From: Nitrospira sp.
GTDB lineage: Bacteria > Nitrospirota > Nitrospiria > Nitrospirales > Nitrospiraceae
Direction of reading: 5' to 3'
NCBI GenBank assembly: GCA_018242685.1
Contig: JAFEBM010000015.1
Location: 55,111-119,110 of the forward strand
DNA length: 64,000 nucleotides
The notes beneath the pieces are model-generated. The model did not search any database. It was not told the origin of the DNA and was given only the letters and a program-made list of their open reading frames with translations. Each line of letters begins with the position of its first letter. The first letter of the stretch is position 1. A program made the position numbers and the translations under genes. This document shows, piece by piece, positions 1 to 9,570 of this stretch.

Positions 1-3000
1 GAACCGGGGAACCGTCTCTACAAAACGGGTGATCTGGCTCGTGTTCTTCCTGACGGGATGATCGAGTTTCTCGGGCGAACCGATTTTCAGATCAAGCTCC
101 GGGGTTACCGCATTGAATTGGGCGAGATTGAGGCGCGTCTTATCGAACATCCCGGCATTCAACAAGCGGTGGTGACGGCGCGTGAGAACGGTGCCGGTGA
201 AAAATATCTCGTGGCCTACATTGTGTCGCGTGATTCTTCCGCTGAGCCTGCGGGATGGCGTGAGTTTTTGAAGGAGTGTTTGCCGGATTATATGATTCCC
301 ACCGCGCTGGTCTGTCTGCCGGCGCTGCCGTTGAATCAGAACGGAAAAGTCGATCGGGCGCTCCTGCCGGATCCTGAGGCTTATCTGGCGTCGAACCGCC
401 GCTATGTAGCGCCGCGCAATCCGGCGGAAGAAATGTTGATAGGCATCTGGGAGACCATTCTGAAGCGGGACCGGATCGGGATTCGTGACAACTTCTTCGA
501 TCTCGGCGGACATTCGCTGCTGGCGACGCAAGTGATGGCACGGGTTCGCTCGGCCTTTCGTGTGGAATTGCCGCTGCGGACCATCTTCGAGGCAACGACG
601 GTGGCCCAACTGGCGGAAGCGGCTGAGAGGGCCAAGGCGGAAGGACATTATGGCGACCCTGCCCCGCCCATTGTTCCGTCGGTCCGCAGCGGACCCGTAC
701 CACTTTCGTTTGCCCAGCAGCGCTTGTGGGTTCTGACCCAATTGGAACCGGACAGCGTTGCATACAATATTCCCATCGCTTTGCGCGTCAAGGGCCCGCT
801 CAATCTCGATGCGCTGCAACATAGTTTCAACGCAGTCGTTCATCGGCACGAGGCATTGCGCACGGTCTTTCAAACGGTTGCGGGTGTGCCGGTGCAGGTT
901 GTGGCCGAGTCTGTGACCCTCTCCGTGCCTCTCGTCGACCTCCGGCATCTGGCGGCAGAGGCCAGGGAGGAAGCGGCCATGAGGTTGGCTACAGTGGAGG
1001 CGCAGCGGCCGTTTGATCTTCGATACGGGCCGTTACTCCGTGTGAATCTCATGAGGATGGATGAAGGCGAACATGTGCTGCTGCTTACGTTGCACCACAT
1101 CGTCTCCGATGCCTGGTCGGCGCAAGTCTTGGTCCGCGAGGTCACGTCGCTGTATGCCGCGTACGTCGCTGGAGAACGGTCCCCGTTGCCCGATCTCCCC
1201 TTGCAATATGCGGATTTTTCCCAATGGCAACATGCCTGGATGGCCGGCACAGTGCTGGAACGGGAATTGGCGTATTGGAAGACCGCTCTCGGTGGGGATC
1301 TGCCGATCTTGAACCTTCCGACCGACCGGTCGAGACCGGTCCTCCAATCATCGCGAGGGGCATTGGTGACGAGGCTTATGCCACGTGACATCTCGAGCGC
1401 GGTCGCCGCGTTAGGCCGCCGGATGGACGCAACGCTCTACATGACGCTGCTGGCGGGATTCGTCCTATTGCTCCTTCGCTGGACGGGCCAGCGGGATCTG
1501 ATCGTCGGAACGCCGATCGCGAATCGGACCCGCAAGGAACTGGAGTTGCTGATCGGATTTTTCGTGAACACCTTGGCCATCCGCACGCAGATCCCAAAAG
1601 GTGCGACGGTTGCCGACGTGATCCGACGGGTGCGGACGTCTTGCCTGGAGGCCTACTCGCATCAAGACACGCCGTTCGAGAAATTGGTGGAAGTTCTTCA
1701 GCCGAAGCGGGATGTCGGGCGATCGCCGATCTTCCAGGTGATGTTCGACCTGCAAAACGCCCCTGCCGCTGAGTTGAATGTGTCCGATCTCGATTTCGCT
1801 CCGCTCGAAATCGAGAATACGGCGGCGAAGTTTGATTTGTCGATGACCGTGCAAGAGATGGAGACAGGGCTGTCTGTGTCCATCGAATACAATAGCGATC
1901 TCTTTGATGAGGCGACGATCACAAGCATGCTGGGTCAGTACGAACGTCTTCTCGCGGGGATGGCGGCTGAGCCTCAGGGCGAGGCCGAGCGTATCTCTTT
2001 GCTGAGTCAGGAAGAGCGTGAGCACATCCTGTTGGGGGGGCGTGCGGTACCGATAACCGATCCTGTCGGATCCGTACATGAAATGATCGAGCGTCAAGCA
2101 CAACGGATTCCAGACGCCACAGCGATACAGTGGGAAAATCGGACACTTTCCTATCGAGAATTGAATGCGAAGGCTAATCAACTGGCCAGATACCTGCGCG
2201 GGCAGGGCATCGGACCGGAGCAGCGGGTGGGAATCTGCATGGAGCGGTGCCCTGAAATGGTCGTGGCACTCCTGGGGATTCTGAAGGCCGGCGGAGCCTA
2301 CGTGCCGATCGATCCCAGTTATCCTGGCGACCGCCAGAAGAGGTTGGGGATTGATGCCGATCTGAGTCTGGTGGTGACCCACGGTTCCTGTATGGAGAAT
2401 CGGGAAGGCTATCCGTTTACGATCCTGCCCTATGACCGTATCCAGAACGACGCGACGGTTCTCAGCCAGGACAATCTCGAATCACGCATAGCTCCGTATC
2501 AGGCCTGCTACATCATTCATACGTCCGGTTCGACAGGAAAGCCCAAGGGAGTGATCGTCTCGCACCAAGCCGTCTCGCTTCATGTGGCGGCGGCCGCGGC
2601 ACAATACGGCATCCGCATGTCGGATCGGATTCTTCAATTTGCATCGTTGAGCTTCGATGTTGCAGCCGAAGAACTGCTGTGCGCGTTGTTTCGAGGGGCG
2701 ACGATCGTGTTGCAGCCCTGCAGGCTATTCGAGACGATTCCCGCCTTTCTGGATTTTCTCCACCGAGAGCGTATCAGTGTTGCGGGGTTGCCGGCGTCAT
2801 ATTGGCAACAGTGGATGGCGGAAGCGGATGAACCGGGACGAGACATCCCGGACCACCTGCGGATGCTTATTGTCGGGAACGAAGCCGTCTCAGCGGAAGA
2901 TCTCGCCGTCTGGAAAAAGAAAGCGGACAGCCGCGTCCGTTGGTTGAATGCCTATGGGCCCACGGAAGCCACCATTACGGCCACGACGTACGAAGCCGAT

Positions 3001-4704
3001 CGAGCGCACATCTCGACCGGAACGGGAATCGTTCCGATCGGCCAACCTCTTTCAGGGCGCTTGATCTATATCCTGGACGAAGCGCTCGAACCGGTTCCGT
3101 TCGGCATGCCGGGCGAACTCTATGTCGGCGGAGACAATCTGGCACGTGGCTATCTCCATGGTCCCGCTCAGACCGCGGTCTCGTTCTTGCCAGATGCATT
3201 CCGTGGTACACCGGGCAGTCGAATGTACCGAACAGGAGATCGTGCCAGACTCCGTGCCGACAATGTGATCGAATTCCTTGGTCGAATCGACGATCAAATC
3301 AAAGTGCGCGGGTTTCGGGTCGAGCCAGGCGAAATCGAGGCGGTATTGAGACGGCATCCGGATATTCAAGAGGCCGCCGTTGTCGTTCGAAAGAATCTTG
3401 AAGATCGTGACATGCTTGTGGCCTATGGCCTACTTCGATTGGGGCACAATGGTGAAAGTGCTTCTCTACGTCAATGGATTGGACGGTCGCTTCCCGGGTA
3501 CATGGTGCCCTCGGTTGTTGTCGTACTCCATGACTTCCCTCGGACGGCAGGAGGAAAGGTCGACCGGTCCGCGCTTCCGGCGCCTGAATGGTCGACTGTC
3601 AATCGGCAGACGTATGTGGCTTCTCAGACGCCCTTGCAGAAGACGTTGGCGGACATCTGGTGCAAGGTGCTTGCGGTTGACCGGATCGGCATCCATGACA
3701 ACTTTTTCGATCTCGGCGGACATTCCCTGCTGGCCGTTCAGCTGCTCTCTCATGTGCAGAAAGTCGTCGAAACGCCGCTTTCCCTGATGGACCTCTTTCA
3801 GTCGCCGACGGTGGAACGGTTGGCCCTATTGATCGAGAACGGCGGTCGAGAAAGCGAATCCGGAATGGTCTGTCTGCATAGCGGCGAGTCTCTCGCTCCA
3901 CTCTACTGCTTTGATCCGACCGGCACGCATGTTCAGGCGTACAGGCCTCTCGCCGTTTCGCTCGAAGGCGATCGGCCGGTCTGGGGGCTCTCGCTCAGCC
4001 ACATTTTTTTCGGCACGTGGCAGGAACTTTCGATTGAGGCCATCGCTCAACGGCATGTGCGCCTGATGCGTGAGCGGCAGCCAAAAGGACCATACTATCT
4101 GGTGGGGTGGTCGAACGGCGGTGTACTGGCTGTCGCCGCTGCGCGGCAGTTGGAACAGTGGGGAGAACAGGTTGCATTCCTTGCTGTACTGGATACCCAG
4201 CCGGACATGGCGGTCTATGAGTCGGAGGATCCGACGCCGGTCGATGAAGTGTTGGCCTATATCAGGCGCGAATGTCAGCAGACGTTCAATGCCATTCCGG
4301 AGAAAGTCCGTGATGAGTTTTGGAAACGGCTCGAGGAGCTTCCTGAAGATGGGAGGTTGGAGTATGCCATTCGTTGGGCACAAGAGCGGGATTTCCTCTC
4401 GAGCGAGGAAGCCGCAGCGTCGATCGGCAGCCTCAAGATCGGTTATGCCTTGGCCAGAGCTGCGGCTCTTTTCATGAAATCTGTCCGGAGCTGTCCGATC
4501 CACAGTCCAGTCCACGCCTGGTGGACAACGAATACAATCGCGCGCCATGGAAGTGCTCCAATGGACTGGGGTCAGTACACGACCGGGGTCGTGTCGGTCG
4601 AAATGGTAGTCGGCGACCATATGGATGCAGTCCAGAGCATTCAAGTCCATCAGCAGATCGGTGAAATTCTGTCGCGACTGGACAGGGTTTCGCTGGGTCG
4701 TTGA
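1..4704 (+). CDS. Non-ribosomal peptide synthetase, C-terminal part (A-PCP-C-A-PCP-TE), 5' partial
   Basis: The reading frame is open from base 1, so the protein begins upstream of the window. It starts inside an adenylation domain at motif A7 (YKTGDL) and A8 (GRTDFQIKLRGYRIELGEIE). Next is a carrier domain (DNFFDLGGHSLL, phosphopantetheine Ser at 514-516) and a condensation domain (HHIVSDAWS near 1093-1119). A full adenylation domain follows (TSGSTGKPKG at 2521-2550, FDVAAEELL, NAYGPTE, GGKVDR), then a second carrier (Ser at 3724-3726) and a type I thioesterase (GWSNGG, Ser at 4111-4113; candidate His in GDHMD at 4618-4620). It is therefore the termination module of an assembly line and releases the peptide by hydrolysis or cyclisation. 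Aligning by eye to PheA gives a binding-pocket code of about D-V-E-G-I-G-A-I-T-K, which I cannot assign to an amino acid. The RND pump genes follow on the same strand after about 420 bp and may export the product. The family call is firm; the product is unknown. Confidence 0.97.
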   Translation, partial: EPGNRLYKTGDLARVLPDGMIEFLGRTDFQIKLRGYRIELGEIEARLIEHPGIQQAVVTARENGAGEKYLVAYIVSRDSSAEPAGWREFLKECLPDYMIPTALVCLPALPLNQNGKVDRALLPDPEAYLASNRRYVAPRNPAEEMLIGIWETILKRDRIGIRDNFFDLGGHSLLATQVMARVRSAFRVELPLRTIFEATTVAQLAEAAERAKAEGHYGDPAPPIVPSVRSGPVPLSFAQQRLWVLTQLEPDSVAYNIPIALRVKGPLNLDALQHSFNAVVHRHEALRTVFQTVAGVPVQVVAESVTLSVPLVDLRHLAAEAREEAAMRLATVEAQRPFDLRYGPLLRVNLMRMDEGEHVLLLTLHHIVSDAWSAQVLVREVTSLYAAYVAGERSPLPDLPLQYADFSQWQHAWMAGTVLERELAYWKTALGGDLPILNLPTDRSRPVLQSSRGALVTRLMPRDISSAVAALGRRMDATLYMTLLAGFVLLLLRWTGQRDLIVGTPIANRTRKELELLIGFFVNTLAIRTQIPKGATVADVIRRVRTSCLEAYSHQDTPFEKLVEVLQPKRDVGRSPIFQVMFDLQNAPAAELNVSDLDFAPLEIENTAAKFDLSMTVQEMETGLSVSIEYNSDLFDEATITSMLGQYERLLAGMAAEPQGEAERISLLSQEEREHILLGGRAVPITDPVGSVHEMIERQAQRIPDATAIQWENRTLSYRELNAKANQLARYLRGQGIGPEQRVGICMERCPEMVVALLGILKAGGAYVPIDPSYPGDRQKRLGIDADLSLVVTHGSCMENREGYPFTILPYDRIQNDATVLSQDNLESRIAPYQACYIIHTSGSTGKPKGVIVSHQAVSLHVAAAAAQYGIRMSDRILQFASLSFDVAAEELLCALFRGATIVLQPCRLFETIPAFLDFLHRERISVAGLPASYWQQWMAEADEPGRDIPDHLRMLIVGNEAVSAEDLAVWKKKADSRVRWLNAYGPTEATITATTYEADRAHISTGTGIVPIGQPLSGRLIYILDEALEPVPFGMPGELYVGGDNLARGYLHGPAQTAVSFLPDAFRGTPGSRMYRTGDRARLRADNVIEFLGRIDDQIKVRGFRVEPGEIEAVLRRHPDIQEAAVVVRKNLEDRDMLVAYGLLRLGHNGESASLRQWIGRSLPGYMVPSVVVVLHDFPRTAGGKVDRSALPAPEWSTVNRQTYVASQTPLQKTLADIWCKVLAVDRIGIHDNFFDLGGHSLLAVQLLSHVQKVVETPLSLMDLFQSPTVERLALLIENGGRESESGMVCLHSGESLAPLYCFDPTGTHVQAYRPLAVSLEGDRPVWGLSLSHIFFGTWQELSIEAIAQRHVRLMRERQPKGPYYLVGWSNGGVLAVAAARQLEQWGEQVAFLAVLDTQPDMAVYESEDPTPVDEVLAYIRRECQQTFNAIPEKVRDEFWKRLEELPEDGRLEYAIRWAQERDFLSSEEAAASIGSLKIGYALARAAALFMKSVRSCPIHSPVHAWWTTNTIARHGSAPMDWGQYTTGVVSVEMVVGDHMDAVQSIQVHQQIGEILSRLDRVSLGR

Positions 4705-5124
4705 CGGTCGATCCATTACGTCACGGCAGCCGACGGTAAGCCACATGATTGCGTGTCGAGGGCTCGTAAGGAGCCATAGGCAGTACAATCCTGATACCAT
4801 CGAGAAGTTCAAGATCGTGATCAATGCCTATCGGGTGTTCGGATTCTAGGAAACGCTCAAGGAGATTATTCTCTACCTCCTGAGTCGGCATCACAAGATT
4901 TCACCCATCAGCTACTGAAGTCTTTGGCGCGAGAATAGCCGAGCCGCTAGGCCGGCGTTTATGGTCGCAGGCATCCTGCTGCCTCTCAACACCGTCTGCT
5001 CTATACGGAATAAATCAGCAGGTGAGGTTTCCGTCCGGTTTATTCGTCTTCTCTACGACTGGGACTGGTGTGCCCGTCCGACCACCATGGGACAAGATCC
5101 TACGGCCAGAATTGACTGACGAAT
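4705..5124. other. Intergenic region between NRPS and efflux operon
   Basis: No intact gene is seen in these 420 bp. Around 4770-4920 the plus strand can be read as a peptide ending ...NAYRVFGF, then a TAG at 4846-4848, then further sense-like codons (ETLKEIILYLL). This hints at a decayed reading frame, but I do not recognise it. The promoter for the efflux genes is expected in the last 100 bases; no convincing -35/-10 pair was found. Confidence 0.4.
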
Positions 5125-6195
5125 ATGAAGTCGAAAGGTTCCACCGTCGCCATCGGGGTCGCTCTGCTGGTCGTCCTCATCATTGGAATCAGGCTGGGTG
5201 GCCGGTCAACCAGCGAGTCATCGACTGCCGCCCCAGCGTCTGAGCAGCATACTTTGGTGGAAGTCTCGCCCGTCATCGTCGGTTCAATGACAGAATCGAT
5301 CCAGGCCGTGGGCACGCTGGAGGCGATCGCGTCGATCATGGTGAGACCCGAGATCGCCGGCGTCATTCACCGGATCCATTTTCAAGACGGACAGATGGTC
5401 GAACGTGCGGCGCCACTGCTGGAATTGGATCCCGAGGAACTCCAGTCGCAAGTCAATCAAGCGACGGCGGAGGAGAAAATGGCGCTGGTGACCTATGAAC
5501 GGCTGAAGCGGATTGCCGACCAGCAGACCGCCATTGTTCCGGCTCAACAGATGGACGAAGCCAGGATGGCTTGGCACGCGGCTGCGGCGAACAGTCGCTT
5601 ATACGCGGCTCGTCTGAAGAAAGCCGTCATCCGTGCCCCGTTCAGCGGGACGTTGGGGCTTCGGCACGTCTCGGTCGGCGATTACCTTCAGCCGGGTCAG
5701 GACATCGTCAATCTGGAGGACCTACGCAATCTCCATGTGGATTTCAAAGTCGCGGAAGTGTGGTTGAGCCGCCTGCATGCCGGCCAGCCGCTGATTGTGA
5801 CGACGGATGCCTTCCCGAATACGGCGTTTGAGGGACAGGTCACGGCGATCGATCCGAGAATCGATGCCGTCAATCGAACTGTGGCGGTGCGCGCGGTGAT
5901 CCCGAATCCGGCTGGTACCCTCCGGCCTGGGCTCTTCGTCACCGTCCGGTTGACCGTGGGGGAAGATCCTCGTGCGCTGCTCATTCCGGAAGAAGCCGGG
6001 TTTCTTCGACAGGATAAGGCCATGGTGTTTCAGGTCGAAGAACGGACCGCCAGGCTGAAAGAAGTCACGTTAGGCATGCGTGAACGAGGAATGGTCCATG
6101 TACGCGCAGGATTGAAAGAAGGGGATGTTGTGGTCAGGACCGGAACCCACAAGCTGCACGACGGCGCGCTCGTCTCAATCAAATCATCCGAGTAA
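5125..6195 (+). CDS. RND efflux periplasmic adaptor (membrane fusion protein)
   Basis: This 356-aa protein is the adaptor of a tripartite efflux pump. It would link the inner-membrane permease to the outer-membrane channel across the periplasm. An N-terminal membrane anchor or signal (about residues 8-26, VAIGVALLVVLIIGIRLGG) is followed by a biotinyl-lipoyl-like half (EIAGVIHRIHFQDGQMV). A coiled-coil hairpin rich in Ala, Glu and Gln comes next (about 105-155), then the second lipoyl half (IRAPFSGTLGLRHVSVGDYL), the beta-barrel domain and the membrane-proximal domain. Length and order fit the HlyD/MdtA-MexA family. It lies 55 bp upstream of the permease, so the two are probably co-transcribed. 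Substrate is not predictable; export of the upstream NRPS product is an inference from location. Confidence 0.95.
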   Translation: MKSKGSTVAIGVALLVVLIIGIRLGGRSTSESSTAAPASEQHTLVEVSPVIVGSMTESIQAVGTLEAIASIMVRPEIAGVIHRIHFQDGQMVERAAPLLELDPEELQSQVNQATAEEKMALVTYERLKRIADQQTAIVPAQQMDEARMAWHAAAANSRLYAARLKKAVIRAPFSGTLGLRHVSVGDYLQPGQDIVNLEDLRNLHVDFKVAEVWLSRLHAGQPLIVTTDAFPNTAFEGQVTAIDPRIDAVNRTVAVRAVIPNPAGTLRPGLFVTVRLTVGEDPRALLIPEEAGFLRQDKAMVFQVEERTARLKEVTLGMRERGMVHVRAGLKEGDVVVRTGTHKLHDGALVSIKSSE

Positions 6196-6250
6196 CGGCA
6201 AGCCGTCTTGCCGATAGAAGTGTGTCCTCTCAGTACTATTCAGAGTAAGC

Positions 6251-9200
6251 ATGAGCCTTTTCGAAACCTGTATTCATCGTCCGGTGTTCGCGATCGTCAT
6301 GACGCTGCTGCTGGTGTTGTTCGGACTCTTGAGTTTCCTGAGATTGCCCGTTCGCGAGTATCCCGACATCAAACCGCCGATCGTTTCAGTCCGAACGGTA
6401 TACCAGGGAGCCAGCGCATCCGTCGTCGAGTTGGACGTGACCACACCGCTCGAGGACGCGCTCAGCGGTATCCAAGGACTCCGGACGATCACCTCTGCCA
6501 GTCGCGAAGAAGTGTCGTTGATCACCATGGAATTTGAATTGAAACGAGACCTGGATGGGGCAACCAACGATGTCCGCGATCGGGTTTCTCAGATCCGTCC
6601 GGTGTTGCCGTTGGGAATTCTTGAACCCCATGTCGAAAAAGCCGCTGCGGAGAATACAGAAGTTCTGTGGCTTACCGTGTCCAGCGATCGCCATTCTGAA
6701 CTGGAAATGTCGGACATCGCCGATCGATTCATCAAGACGCGGCTGGCCATGATCCCCGGAGTGTCGGCGACGTATCTCGACGGTGAACGGCGCTATGCCA
6801 TGCGGATTTGGTTGGATCCCGATCAACTCGCTGCGCGTCGCCTGACCGTTGAGGACGTGGAAGAGGCGATCCGCAACCAGAATGCCTCGATTCCGGCCGG
6901 GCGGATCGAGGGCGATCAGATGGAATTCGGCGTATCGCTGAAGGGCACTCTGCAGTCGCCAAGACAATTCGAATCGCTCATCGTGGCGTACCGCGAAGGC
7001 TATCCGGTTCGTCTGGAAGATGTGGCGCGTGTGGAACTGGGCGCGGAGGATACCCGCAAGCTGGTGCGATTCAACGGCAAGCCCTCACTGGGGATTTCCG
7101 TGTCTCGCCAGTCTAAGGCGAATACCTTGGCCGTGGCGCGTGCCGTCAAAGAGCAACTGCCGTCCATCTCGGCGGGACTGCCGGACGGTATGAACCTGAC
7201 CATGGCGTGGGACAGCGCGACTTCGATTGAACGGTCTCTGGATGAAGTGTATGTAGCCTTGGGCCTGTCGTTGCTTCTTGTCGTGATGGTGATCTTCCTT
7301 TTCCTAGGTAGTACACGAGCGACGCTCATCCCGGCTGTTGCAATTCCAGTCTCGATTATCGGGACCTGCACGATCATGGCGGTCACGGGGTGTTCGCTGA
7401 ACGTCCTGACCTTGTTGGGGCTTGTGCTCGCCGTAGGCCTCGTGGTGGATGATGCCATCATCGTCCTCGAGAATATTCATCGTCGGATCGTCGCCGGCAT
7501 GCCGCCGGAGCGGGCGGCCATCGAGGGCACCAACGAAATCGCCTTTGCCGTCGTGGCGACCACCATCTCGCTTGTCACCGTATTCGTCCCCATCGCGTTT
7601 CTGACCGGCATTGTCGGCCAACTGTTTGCGGAATTGGCCATTGCAGTCGCATCGGCTGTGCTCTTGTCCGGCTTCGTGGCGCTGACCTTAACACCGATGA
7701 TGTGTGGGCGGTTGCTTCGCCATGACATTGGGTTGAGCAGGTTTCGATTTGCCGCACGATTGGCGGACGATGTGGGGCAACGTTATCGCCGTGGATTAGC
7801 ATGGGCCATGAACGCCCGGCTGGCCATTGTGCTCGTGGCGATCGGAGCGAGCCTGGCGAGCCTGTCCATCTTGAATCGACTCCCCTCCGAATTAGCGCCT
7901 CTCGAAGATACGGGATGGTTTTCCGGCTTCCTCACCGCGCCGCAAGGCGCCACCCTTCGGTATACCGATACCTATGCCAAAGAATTGGAAGCGTTGCTCA
8001 AGACGGTCCCTGAGATTACCCATACGTATACGATGGTGGCCCTCGGTGACCGTCCAACGAGGGTCAACCGCGCCGAGAGTTGGGTCACGTTGAAGGATTG
8101 GAATGAGCGCGCCAAGAGTCAGCAGGAGATCGTCGCCGGCCTGAATCAAGAACTTGGCAAGCTGGCCGGTGTGAAGGCGTATCTGTTGAATCCGTCTTCC
8201 ATTGGCGAATGGGTGGAGAAGACGCCGGTGCAGTTTGTCATCGGCGGATTGGACTATCAGGAGTTGCAACATACCGCCGACAAACTGGTCGCACGGCTGG
8301 CCAACCATCCCGGATTTGTGACGCCCGGACTGGATGCTTCGCCGGATACGCCGCACGTGACCATTGAAACGCATCGCGACAAGAGCGCCGACCTCGGAGT
8401 GTCTGTTGTCTCCATCGGGCGGACGTTGGAGACCTTGCTCAGTGGAAGACCGGTGAACACGTTTATGCAGAATGGCCGTCAGTACAAGGTGATCGTGAAA
8501 GTCGACGATCGGCATCGTGAAAAGCCATCGGATATCAGCCGGCTCTATGTGCGGGGGAACGGCGGCGCATTGGTCCAGCTCAACAATATCGTCACGGTCA
8601 AGGAAGTCCCGGTGCCGGAAGCGTTGAACCATGTCGATCGCATGCGTGCCGTCACCATCAGCGCGGGGTTGGCCGATGGCTTTACGCTGGGGCAAGCCTT
8701 GAACTATCTAGATGAAACGTCACGCGATATCATCAAGCCGGGTATGCGGACGGCGTATGCCGGAGAATCCAAGACATTCGCGGAAAGCAATCGCAACCTG
8801 TATCTGACCTTCGTGTTGGCGCTGGCGGTCATCTTCTTGGTGCTCGCGGCGCAGTTCGAGAGTTTCCGGCATCCTTGGACGATCCTGCTCACGGTGCCTC
8901 CGGCTATGTCGGGATCGTTGCTCTCGTTAGCCGCGATCGACGGAACCCTCACGATCTATAGCCAAATCGGTCTGGTGATTCTGATCGGGCTTGTGACCAA
9001 GAACGCCATTCTGATCGTGGAGTTCGCCAATCAGCTTCGTGAACGGGGGTTCGATGTGTCCCAGGCGGTGATTGAAGCGGCCGCGTTACGACTCCGTCCA
9101 ATTCTCATGACGACCTGCGCGACGATCCTCGGTGCGTTGCCTCTCGCGCTGGCCACCGGTGCCGGAGCAGCCGGTCGCCGTCAGATCGGCATCGTGCTCA

Positions 9201-9367
9201 TCGGCGGGCTGTTGGTGTCAACCCTTGTGACGCTCGTCCTGGTTCCAGCCGGTTATAGGATCCTTTCAGGAGGCGTGAAGGCATCTGAAACGGAGGGGAC
9301 GAAGTCGCCATATGGTCTTCACGGCACACACCTTGTTGTGGGGCCGCAGTCTGCTGATCACACATGA
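6251..9367 (+). CDS. RND multidrug/hydrophobe efflux permease (HAE1 family, AcrB/MdtB-like)
   Basis: The 1038-aa length is typical of HAE1-type RND pumps, inner-membrane proton antiporters that capture substrates from the periplasm. The N-terminus (FETCIHRPVFAIVMTLLLVL) is the classic first transmembrane helix. The proton-relay residues are present: Asp400-Asp401 in GLVVDDAIIVLENI, matching the AcrB Asp pair, and Lys917 in LVTKNAILIVEFAN. Two large periplasmic loops and the duplicated 6+6 transmembrane layout can be read from the hydrophobic blocks. It lies between the adaptor gene and the TolC-like gene on the same strand. The hydrophobic end (LVPAGYRIL) is followed by a short hydrophilic tail of about 30 residues. 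Confidence 0.97.
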   Translation: MSLFETCIHRPVFAIVMTLLLVLFGLLSFLRLPVREYPDIKPPIVSVRTVYQGASASVVELDVTTPLEDALSGIQGLRTITSASREEVSLITMEFELKRDLDGATNDVRDRVSQIRPVLPLGILEPHVEKAAAENTEVLWLTVSSDRHSELEMSDIADRFIKTRLAMIPGVSATYLDGERRYAMRIWLDPDQLAARRLTVEDVEEAIRNQNASIPAGRIEGDQMEFGVSLKGTLQSPRQFESLIVAYREGYPVRLEDVARVELGAEDTRKLVRFNGKPSLGISVSRQSKANTLAVARAVKEQLPSISAGLPDGMNLTMAWDSATSIERSLDEVYVALGLSLLLVVMVIFLFLGSTRATLIPAVAIPVSIIGTCTIMAVTGCSLNVLTLLGLVLAVGLVVDDAIIVLENIHRRIVAGMPPERAAIEGTNEIAFAVVATTISLVTVFVPIAFLTGIVGQLFAELAIAVASAVLLSGFVALTLTPMMCGRLLRHDIGLSRFRFAARLADDVGQRYRRGLAWAMNARLAIVLVAIGASLASLSILNRLPSELAPLEDTGWFSGFLTAPQGATLRYTDTYAKELEALLKTVPEITHTYTMVALGDRPTRVNRAESWVTLKDWNERAKSQQEIVAGLNQELGKLAGVKAYLLNPSSIGEWVEKTPVQFVIGGLDYQELQHTADKLVARLANHPGFVTPGLDASPDTPHVTIETHRDKSADLGVSVVSIGRTLETLLSGRPVNTFMQNGRQYKVIVKVDDRHREKPSDISRLYVRGNGGALVQLNNIVTVKEVPVPEALNHVDRMRAVTISAGLADGFTLGQALNYLDETSRDIIKPGMRTAYAGESKTFAESNRNLYLTFVLALAVIFLVLAAQFESFRHPWTILLTVPPAMSGSLLSLAAIDGTLTIYSQIGLVILIGLVTKNAILIVEFANQLRERGFDVSQAVIEAAALRLRPILMTTCATILGALPLALATGAGAAGRRQIGIVLIGGLLVSTLVTLVLVPAGYRILSGGVKASETEGTKSPYGLHGTHLVVGPQSADHT

Positions 9368-9570
9368 CTGGATATTGAAACCTGTTCAGCCATTTGAATC
9401 GAGAAGGTGGCAGCCGGCGTATGACCACTCATGCAAGTGAGGGGTAAGTTGTATTGGCTCGTCATAATAAGGAAACGAGATGAGAAGCCTCTATGGAAAT
9501 AGCGACCTATCCATCTTCGTTCGATCGTATGGCGACTCTTGACAGAGACTCTGTGTATGGAGGGAGTGTT

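Noticed and set aside
1465..2382. 305-codon minus-strand frame
   Set aside because: Antisense shadow of the NRPS condensation and adenylation domains.
3826..4824. 332-codon minus-strand frame
   Set aside because: Antisense to the NRPS carrier and thioesterase domains, which are clearly real.
7892..8695. 267-codon minus-strand frame
   Set aside because: Antisense to the RND permease; no ribosome binding site or family pattern.
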